Positions 54,873-64,000 of a stretch of DNA of 64,000 nucleotides are shown here, piece after piece. The position numbers and the translations under genes are program-made. Below the pieces are notes generated by a model, which was not told the DNA's origin, ran no database searches, and worked only from the letters and a program-made list of their open reading frames with translations. This stretch comes from Aquatica leii. Taxonomy: Eukaryota; Arthropoda; Insecta; Coleoptera; Lampyridae. The DNA is taken from NCBI GenBank assembly GCA_035610365.1, contig CM069432.1:77628520-77692519 (forward strand), in the 5' to 3' direction. How positions within the stretch are numbered: position 1 is the first letter of the stretch; the number at the start of each line of letters is the position of its first letter.

Positions 54873-57800
54873 ACCAAAATAACCGCAAATGCTTAAGATT
54901 CTATATAACCAAAGAGTATATAATAGAGAAGAGAAGCAACGTAATGGGTTTAAAAATATGTTTGTAATGTCTGTTGCCTACACATCAAATACTATAATTT
55001 TTAAACGAAAAAGTTTCATACTACATGCAAAAAAGTATAATATTCTTCTTGCTACAGGAAAGAAAGAAGATGAAAGCCTGACAAAACCAACCACCTCCTT
55101 AGGGCAAACTTGTCTATTTAAAATCATCGAACACTGTTGCCACTAATAACTTTTATTTTATAGTTGGTAAATGTTCGAGTCCAACGCTAAACATTTCACT
55201 TAAATAGCTAATGTAATTTTTAAATACGATTTCTGTTATTACTTTTATCTAAATGCAATTTAATAAAAATGTTTACTGTATTATAAATTAATATAAATTT
55301 ACAATTATCAATCATTATAAGTTTACAAAAGAGTAAAATAAAAATTGTCATACAAATCAGAAAAAGATAAACATAAATACATTGTTATTATTTTTGTCAC
55401 AATTATTATGACAATAAGTGGACTGATGAGAAAGATCAAATCACAATTTATGAATTAGATAGAATTTTAAGTTTTTTAATTATTTGTAACGCGATTACAA
55501 AATCGTAAATCTAGGGATATCCATTTTAAAATTTTATTTAGTTTGCAAGTTATTACGTGATTAATTAAAAATAGTTTGTGAGTACTTGCATTTTTATTTG
55601 AGTTAAACAAATTTGCAAAAACTTGTTCCACTCATTTCACACAAAAAGTTATGTACGAGATTTCCAAAATAAATTATTAGGTTTTTTAAATAAAATTGAT
55701 TAATATAAATTAAATAAAGAAATATTTTTTTCTACCTCAGAGAAAAATTTTGAAAAAAACGACTGTTCCGATAGTTAATTTGTGTTCAAAAAAAAATTAA
55801 TCAAATAAAACTATATTTTTATCGTTCAATAAAAAAATTAATGCATCAAATAATAAACGAGAATAATTTTTGTGCAAGTTTTATTCTGTTCAAGTAGAAA
55901 AAGATTAAAGCTTTATGACGTTTAAACGCAATTTCTCACTTTTAAGAAATTATAAATCATAAAAAACCAACAAAACTTAATTAAACTTAATAAAAAAAAA
56001 TTTCGTTTAAGAACAGTATTGCCATTCTTTATTAAATCAATTGTAAAATTTATTCAACTAAAATATTTAGAAGCCTTTTAACGTTCATCGCAATACAGAT
56101 TGTAATAGAAGTATCTAGATCGAAGTCTACGTGTGACGTCAGCTCGTCACATGACCTCGGCAGTATAAATCGAGCGATTGAGCAATCCTTTACATTTACT
56201 ATCGTTGGTCTGCGCCTACTACTGGTTTTTCTAGTTCGCACAACTCGTTTTCTAGAATAACATTTTCCATTTCTAAATCTATCTAGTTCACAGTGGGATG
56301 TTGCCGCTAGCTGTAAAAGTTTTATTAACATATTCTACTAAATAAATTGTCTAAAGACTTTGGGTTAACGTTGTTTCCAGTTTTCCTACGAATGATAGAA
56401 AAAAAATTCTCAATTGGATCTTATTTAAATCTCCGTATTAAAAGAATATGATATTGGTCTTTCTTCAAATCTTTCTATAACAGTAAGGTAGCTTGAATCG
56501 ACAGTTTTAAACATTCGAAGCAGTGAATGTCTTTCTTGATCTTATTATTTTAATTATAGCATCTACAAATATAAATCCATTCCATTATTTCTTTTAAAAA
56601 TTTTTATAAATATGGTCTCCTGATCGAAAAGGCAAATTGATAGTTATTTGGACTGTTTAAAACACTACTACTTAAAACGTCAAATATATTAATTAATTTT
56701 AAAATAAAATCTGCTGTATTTTTGGCAGAGTTTTTTTATATTTTTGTAGTAGCAACACAGGTGCTTATAGCACATGATACTGTCCTGGAAAAAATCTGTC
56801 CTAGTCTTCTCAAGAATTTCCTTTAAAAGAAGCATCAATTTGTAGCAAATTTATAGTAGAGCGTTAATTTTGTTTAGGAGTTTATTATCTGTAAAAGTTT
56901 CAAGTTAAGTAAGTTAATTTTAGCTACCCACTGACTTACTAATCCTAGAAAAAAATTATTGGTAAAAATGATGGAAGTAAAAACCCTCAGATAAAAAATC
57001 ACCCGGAAAAGTTACGTACAGAAATGTCACCCTAGAAAAAATTATCGGAAATAAAGTCACTCGAAAAAAATGTCTTAAGCGTGGCATGTCAGTGGCGTAC
57101 CGCGTTCCGTTTATTATCATGTATTACACTAATTAATTATTTATTTCTGTTATTAATTTACAATTATTGCAACAAAACGACAGTGAACCATTTTGTGTCC
57201 TATGTGAATTTTATTTTCAAAATTTTATAGCTCATAATACTTAAATTTATTAGACAATTATGTATAAACAACAAATACGTTCACAGTAGTAAAATAAATA
57301 AGTAGTTTTGCGGCGCAGGTAATGCTAATAGCATTTGCTTAAATTCTCATTAAAGAAATCCTAATAGTTGACATTACTTAGTATCATTAACAACAGATTA
57401 GCAAATATTCAAAAATGTTTTTAATAGTTAGTTCGCTTTCAACTCTGATTCTGTCAAAGATACCTAAATAATACTCTTAAAATACAGCCTATTCTGTTTC
57501 TATAATTAAAATTATACTACTTTGATTTACATAAACGATTAAACTGTTGTGTTCATTTGTAATTCAAATATAAAATTTATTAGTTGTCAACATGGTTATT
57601 TTTTTATTTTATAAATGTTTTGGTTTGGTGACGAATGATTGAAAACGCGACCATCCGCGACACGAGGCATTCTTTGGGCGCGCGGCCTGTATATACTGTT
57701 TAATAGTAATAAGAATAAATACTTTTGAAACGCTTCTTAGGACGATTTTGGCAGTACTAATGACTCTTAAGTTAATGAGTAATCTAGTATTGAAAACATA

Positions 57801-58739
57801 TTAAGACAGTGTTAGAAAATGTTGAATTACGATTCATCGTTTCCTGTTCTTTCTAATAATAAGCTTTTGCCACAGGCCAAATTCTAAGGTATCTTGTTTG
57901 TAGTATTTTCTATAAAAACGGAACTTATTTATATTTCTTAAATATCGGAATACTTCACAAATAAATCTGGCAACGCTGTTCTAACAATTAGCTAATTTAT
58001 TACCATTAACTAAAGGAAACGATAAAATTGATTCTATTCTAAGATGAGTTCTGAATCGTATTAGTTGTAATGTCCTCCACTAGAAGGATTCTGCTAGCGC
58101 CACACCACGGTGGACAGTTTTTAATGTATACGATATTTATAACAAGCTTTGCTTGGCTTTTCTATTGTATACTTTTTAATATAACTAGAATTCTTTAATT
58201 ATCATTTTATGTATTACTCACAGAAGTTTTTAAATATAACGTTTCTATTTGACTAATTAATAATTAAATATACAGACTAGACTGATTCATTTAAGAGACT
58301 TATTATGATCATTTCAATTATTATAAGAGATTGGTATTTGTTGAAATTATAAACAAAATTGTGTAATTTTGAGGATGAAAATATATAGTTCTCAGAACTC
58401 TATTAGCTTTTGAAATAATTGGAAAAAACAAAACTTTTTTAAAAATTCAATTATTTTTTTCTGGCTTTATTTAAAGCAATATCAAAAATTTGTTGCCACT
58501 TTTTAGCCGCTATTAAACAACGTTTTGTCTTTTTGTGGTCATCTAAATACAGTCTTGCAATTTTTTTGTTTTCTTCAGCAGTTCATAATGTTATTAACAT
58601 ACAGAAAAGAGTTAGTTTAACTTCTAACATTTCGTCATGCATTTGATGTTTCATCTTTCAAAATATTATCTAGTGACAACAGCAGTTTATTCACTGACAA
58701 AACTAAATAATAAATATTTTACTAGTAGTTACATCAGAT
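54873..58739. other. AT-rich DNA with one regulatory-looking island
   Basis: No TE protein or exon is accepted. 57640-57700 is a short GC-rich patch (GGGCGCGCGGCC) without an ORF. The minus ORF at 56050-56331 is basic and featureless and overlaps the CRE/TATA cluster. Confidence 0.45.
56134..56170 (+). promoter_or_regulatory. CRE, E-box and TATA cluster
   Basis: Within 37 bp: a perfect palindromic CRE TGACGTCA (56134-56141), TCACATGACC containing an E-box (56147-56156) and TATAAAT (56164-56170), in a less AT-rich patch. This could be a core promoter for a plus-strand transcript or an intronic enhancer. No recognisable first exon follows. Confidence 0.35.
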
Positions 58740-59752
58740 TCAAATAGCTGTTTATATTTTAAACGCAAATGTTAACTCGACGAAGAGTTGACCTTGCCGC
58801 ACCTTCTATGTTTCTTGGGGCTTGAGGCATAATATTCGCAATACAGATTCTAAATAATTCACAGTATTGTATTCATCTTTATATACAATATTTTTAATAT
58901 AACCCAAAAAAAATAATTCAATGTGTTTAAATCACTACAACGAGGTGGTCATAAAATTGGAGCCCTATTCCTAATGCACTGGTTATTTAAGTTGGGATTT
59001 AAGCAATTAGTAATTAAATTAGAGTTGTGAGCAAACGTTCCATCTTGTTGAAATTATAATTTAATATGTTCATTTATATTGTTTAAAATGATTTTTGCTT
59101 GCTTATTCAATAAGTTAAAATTTTTTGTATTTGTCAAATTATCCGAAAAATTATAGAACCGATAATTCAGTCATTTAAAATGCCGCACCAAACATTAAAA
59201 CTAAAACGTCATTGATGCCTTAATTTCTTATTCTGACTGAGATTTTTTTGGGTCTAGAAATAAACATTATGGCTATTAAAAATGCCGTTATTAGTGAAAC
59301 AAGTCTCATCTGACCAAATCATCATTTGGAAATCGATGGTCTTCACTATATATTTAGATATACAAACTACAGTAATTTAATCGACGTTAATCACCATGGT
59401 GTAAGCTTTGATTAATATTACTTATGCAAAGTCTGTTTCTTTTTAAAACAAGAAGACTTGTTTTTGGTACAAATATGTTGGATTTAATTTTCCTTGTAAA
59501 TTTTCTTTAGCTGCATTTAACACAATGTTTTCTGACTTTTCATTTATTTGTCTAGGCGCGGGCACTGGTTTTTTAATTCATCCATACTGTACTTTTTAAA
59601 TATTATTCAATTTTTTGAAACAAGGTTTTATGAAGTTGACGATGTTTGAGATAAAGTTCAAAATACCTGATTTCAGCGTTATGTGAATTTCTTTGTTAAA
59701 TAACATAAAAAATGTTCATATCATACTTTTCTTTATTGCTAAAACGTTCCAT
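58740..59752 (-). pseudogene. DUF4817-headed DDE transposase (relic)
   Basis: Minus strand, starting MERFSNKEKYDMNIFYV at 59752, with RNSHNAE..YFELYLKHRQLHKTLFQKIE in broken frames (the HTH-bearing N-terminus). The catalytic part has SDETCFTNNGIFNSHNVYF (first Asp), FNVWCGIL and FQQDGTFAHNSNLI (second Asp), then CSDLNTLNYFFWVILKILY. This is the common insect transposase family related to Tc1/IS630. Stops and frame changes are frequent. It would have bound its terminal repeats and cut DNA; this copy is dead. Confidence 0.78.
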
Positions 59753-60547
59753 CTTTAAAAATGACACCTAAAAGTTTAATATAAGCACAACAAATAAATG
59801 AAAAACCGTTTGACAGTTACTAAGAAATGTTTTGTTTTCAAGACAATCTAAAAACACTGTATTATTTGTTCATAAATTAAGGGCAAAACGTTAGAATTTG
59901 AACTAAGTTTTTTAGTTTATGTGAATAACGTTATGGACTGTTGCAAAAATAATAAAAATGGCAGATTCGTATTTAAAAAAGTTAACCTGATAATTACCAC
60001 GAAAATACGAAAGGTTATATAAGAAATAGGATTAAAGAATCTAATAGCGACTAAAAAGTGGCAATAAAAATTTGCTTACAGATTTTCGATATTACTTTAA
60101 ATAAGACTAGAAAAAAATAATTAGGATTTTGTAAACAATGCCATTGCCAACGAGTATGAGTATGAATTGCTGGCTCGCATATACTGGTTAGCAATGACAA
60201 CTATTTGTTACTCATTATACAATATACTATGACATAAACAAAATTTTTTTTTGAGATTCAACCGTGTCAATTTGGTTATCTCAGTCACGAAAACTTTCAT
60301 GCTGTTGAATAATATGTTAGCAACTTTAGTTACAACAATCCAATCCTACAATAAGTTTTTTTTTTCACACTGTTATTATAAAATAAACTGTCTATACAAG
60401 GTGTATCTGAAATACGACTACAAACTCAAGGATTAACTTTCTTGTGGCATTAAATGAAAATTTTTCTTTTGAAGATTTAGTCTAAAGTGGACTAGTTTTG
60501 AGATATTTGCATTTAAAGTTTTCAAGCCTGTCCTGAATATTTTTATT

Positions 60548-61025
60548 ATGTACAACAGTGATACTGTTTTAATTCACGGTGAGTGTAATTATAACCTCCA
60601 CACAACACGTAGATTGTGGGTTGAGCAATATCGTAATAGACAATTGTCTTCAATAAACTTTATTTTGGCGTCTGTGCAAAGACTTAGAACTAGAAGTGTT
60701 CTTCCTACCTACAAAGGTCGTGGTAGAGAAAGACTAACCCATATATTAGCAAAAAAAGTAAACTAAATCTTTTTAATAAAATTAAAACTTTAATATGTGT
60801 TTTTCTTTAATGTATGTGCAGATATTGTTAATTGTAAAACATCGGACACGAAGTAACACTAGAGAAATAGGCCGCGCAGCTAACGTGTCCCATAATACGC
60901 TACATTGTGTTTTAAAGAATTATTCTTTTACCTTTACCATATTCAACGAGTTCAACAGTTCACCGACGTTGATTTTGAAGCGCGCCAAAGCAACTTTTAG
61001 TTGCGGTTTTTTTATTAATGTTTAG
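60548..61025 (+). pseudogene. DUF4817-type transposase N-terminus (relic)
   Basis: MYNSDTVLIHGECNYNLHTTRRLWVEQYRNRQ, then LASVQRLRTRSVLPTYKGRGRERLTH, and in a second ORF KHRTRSNTREIGRAANVSHNTLHCVLKNYSF. These are the paired HTH units of the same transposase type as 58740-59752, but in opposite orientation, so this is a second copy. The DDE domain is missing. The 5' flank near 60400 (GGTGTATCTGAAATACGACTAC) may be the element's terminus. Confidence 0.75.
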
Positions 61026-63951
61026 ACGAATATTTAAAAAAATAGTTTAATTAGACCGTTTATTTTACCAGAAAGACTTACAGGCAACTTGTACTTTAAC
61101 AAGAAACTTTTGCGCAAGAACTTGATGACTTACCCCTTGAACTTTGCAGAACAATGTGGTTTAAAAACTTTTGTTTTGACATTTTTTGTTTGTATTTATC
61201 ATATAATTTCAACTGCTAAAATGACAACCTGTTAATCAGATACACTGTAAATAATACAAATGTAAGTACTTCTCTTTATTTGTATAATAATAGAACGTAA
61301 ACTTCTTTGTACATATTTTAAATCATTATTATAACTTATACAGTTACTTACATTAGTGGACTGCATATTTATAATTACAAGACCCGATTTTAACCTAGAT
61401 AGCTTTATTAACAGTAGCTAACGCGGTATTGTAAATTACAGTTTTAACAATTCATATATAACTAAAATAGTTAAATCTTTTACGAAACGTTATGTAATCT
61501 GACAAAATGTAAACACTAGCAAAAAACATCTAGACGGTAATAGTAATTTAAATGTATTTAGCCCACAAATAATAGATTTTTGTCAATAGACAATAAAAAG
61601 TCAATCCTTACTGAAATAAAATGTGTTTAATATTATTTTTCTTTTAGTTTTCTAAATGATTTGAAAACATCAACATGTGGTTCTAAAATCGTACTACACG
61701 CTTAATTATAATACATTAAATAAAATAAACTAAACCCTACTTAATTTTTAATCAATTTATACATTTGGTGTTAGAATGTTTTGATAAATCTAAAACAAAT
61801 TATTAATACAAAATTTTAAATTATTTTGAAAAAAAATTTAGTAACTATTTAATTACAAAATTAGACAGCATTAAAACATTATATTTGAAAAAACGATTCT
61901 GTATGTTTTTGATTTACTGTTGATTTTAACAAGTTGTATCGTAAAGAACATCCTTTGATCTACCAACTTCAAATGTTCCGTACTCAAAAAATAACTTTCG
62001 ATTAAGCATTGAACGATGTCTAAAATAAAACCTTTTTTGTATGCTAAATTATATTTTATTTTATTTATTTATTTTATAATGCAAAGCACAAAAACAAAAA
62101 ATTACATTTACAAAGTAATAAAGTAAGTTACAGAATTAATGTATTGATAATTCATTAAGATTTTTAACTAACATAAATTCTACTGCACGCGTTTGTAAAA
62201 TAGAAAAGATTACTCTTTTATTATTTAAAATTATATTATTTGTATTCCAGTCAAAATCTAATTTTTTTCTTAGTTTTTTCTATGTTTTACATTATTCAAT
62301 TCTTACAGTTTATCATATATTTTGTATTCCATTTTGATGCGAGTTTAACAAAATTTACGTATTGATTTTTAACATATGGCGTCTATTTATTTTATTTAAT
62401 ATATAAAACAAACAATAACCATAAAAATTATTGAAACACAATAAATATCTGTTTATTGATTTTTTTAATTAAAATGTTAAAACAAAATGTGCAAGTAAAT
62501 AAAATAAAATAAAAATTTAATATAAACGTTTTTATCTGCAATAATAATAAATATTATCAATTCAAAACATTATATAAATTAAGTAACAATAATTAGTAAA
62601 GAAACGTAGTATTTTATTAAAATGAACGTCTACTGAGTTTGTTCATTTTTGTAAAAGATGTTATCAGTTCATAAAAAAATTAAAAAACTCAAAAAAAAAT
62701 ATAATCGAAATCCAAATCTATCAATTAAAATTAATATTGTTATGGTTAAAAGTTTTTCTAGTACTAGTAGCAAAAATATAAAATATTAACAATATATGTT
62801 AGGCAATAGAAGTAATGGGTTTTTTACAGAAAAGTAAGGTTTTGTCTATTTTGTTGTTATTTTAATACATGTAAGGAAAAATAGTTTATGTCACTTAGAA
62901 TAGTACGCAGTGTTTTGTGTTTTTCTATAAGATTACAAAAGCAATTAGACAAAACACCATAGTATGCTATTTTTAATTAATTATTTAAAAATTCATTAAA
63001 AAAATTAAGTCATTCTAAATTTGTAATAGCAAATAACCTTACAGTATTGTTTTTTGTTTTAGTAACTGTTACTAATATAATATTACATCGTTCTTAAATT
63101 ATACATCCTCGATGGTCAAATTAATCAACTCTTCACGACTGCATGCCCTATTGTATCCAATGATCAATAACCTAAAATAAAGAAAATTCCAAAAAACAAT
63201 AAAAAGCTTCGCTTTACATATGTTCAAAAGTTAAACTTGTTTTTATTATAGAAACACATGATCATCTGCGGTTGTGATAAAACGATCTATATTTTTGAAC
63301 TTTAATATCTTTGACTTCATAACATTTCGATGTTCTTTTTAAGAAAGCTCATAATTTAGTATAAAGTTAGAGGTGGACTATGAAATAGAATTTTCTAGTA
63401 TCAAAGAGCATATAATAGCTAGTATGTTATTTACTTGTTTTTTTTTGCTCAAATTCTTCATCATAAATCATCCGTGATTTTTTTGGAAGTAAATTACTAA
63501 CGGTGGCATCACCTATCTATCTTAATTTAGGTAAAATAGAACTAATAGTTTCATCATTTATTTTTAATAAATTTTAATTTGAATTGAATTGAACACATAA
63601 AAACTATCAAATTAAAGTTTTGAAAAAATGTTTCCACAATTTGACAATGTATTAAAAAATTACTAAAATGCAAATTTATTTTTTTTTAATGTGAAATTTA
63701 TGCAAAATAGAAAAAATAGTATAAAAAACTTGTTTCATTAGGACTTTTTTGCATTTCACTATTTAAAAACTCGACGCCTCGCGGGTCAGTTTTTTAAACT
63801 TTGTGCGTTAAATCAAATTTTAAAAATTTATTACATTTAAATATAGGATGATGACTTAAATCGCAACATACGCATTTAATTTTGATTTTGTACTTACACT
63901 AAACATTAAATAATAACTAGATTCAACTATGTAGTTTCTGTTTGTGCCTAG
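61026..63951. other. Intron-like AT-rich DNA, no gene seen
   Basis: No coding segment or TE protein is recognised. The end is a pyrimidine-rich acceptor for the segment at 63952. Confidence 0.5.
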
Positions 63952-64000
63952 GGGATGCCAGTGCTTCTAGAGTTAAACATCTTTTTTCTAAAATTCAAGA
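63952..64000 (+). CDS. Candidate host-gene exon C (runs off window)
   Basis: Follows TAGTTTCTGTTTGTGCCTAG, a good acceptor. One frame (two bases carried in) reads DASASRVKHLFSKIQ; the phase-0 frame reads GMPVLLELNIFFLKFK; the third is closed. Exon B ends in phase 0, so a direct B-to-C join would use the second frame, whereas the first looks more protein-like and would need another exon between. The protein is not identified. Confidence 0.45.

Noticed and set aside
56050-56331. 93-codon basic minus-strand ORF
   Set aside because: No domain, signal peptide or splice context; overlaps the regulatory-looking patch.
1-64000. CRISPR array, operon, rRNA or prokaryotic features
   Set aside because: Spliceosomal signals, LINEs and LTR elements mark the DNA as eukaryotic; no regular spacer-repeat arrays or rRNA seen.

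Overview
The window is AT-rich, intron-scale animal DNA. Its mobile elements (Copia, BEL/Pao, APE-type and other LINEs, pogo/Tigger, Crypton, Foldback-like, IS630/Tc1-like with a DUF4817-type head) point to an insect, possibly a beetle-like genome; the species cannot be read from sequence alone. Almost all recognisable coding sequence belongs to transposable elements (TEs), most of them broken. Three short plus-strand segments with good splice sites (9171-9224, 45731-45801, 63952-64000) look like exons of one or more host genes. The first two are phase-compatible across about 36.5 kb, so much of the window may be intron.

Layout. 724-899 is a GATATC minisatellite. 931-5406 is a young Copia element on the minus strand: identical 166-bp LTRs, ATTCC target duplication, primer site and polypurine tract, and one frame break between gag-protease and integrase-RT. 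5526-8445 is a Foldback-like element with a 9-bp target duplication, inverted termini and a right arm of exact 147-bp tandem units. 12488-22490 is a three-level nest: an APE-type LINE (minus) is split by a pogo/Tigger element (13385-18062, TA duplication), which itself holds a second LINE (plus, (ACTT)n tail). 23172-29615 is a BEL/Pao element (plus, GTAAT duplication, tRNA-Tyr-like primer site) whose protease region is split by a 521-bp TTAA-flanked element, and whose 5' LTR carries an inverted copy of its own reverse-transcriptase region.

32137-33420 is a non-autonomous element with 12-bp inverted ends. 35850-39450 is a second, decayed copy of the same BEL family interrupted by an IS630/Tc1-like relic. 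39451-40406 is a lone LTR with a tRNA-Lys-type primer site. 43624-43713 is a tRNA-like SINE head. 45841-47090 is a duplicated intron segment with a hairpin element in one copy. 47294-48028 is a TIR element carrying a TATA box and a 20-codon ORF. 51518-52772 is a small hairpin element split by a 5'-truncated LINE with a 13-bp target duplication. 52985-54165 is a Crypton tyrosine-recombinase relic with a readable 60-bp intron. 58740-59752 (minus) and 60548-61025 (plus) are two relics of a DUF4817-headed transposase family.

No cellular pathway or operon is visible. The value of the window lies in nested insertions whose order and exact junctions can be read from target duplications and restored reading frames, in the inverted BEL segment, and in the 147-bp Foldback arms.
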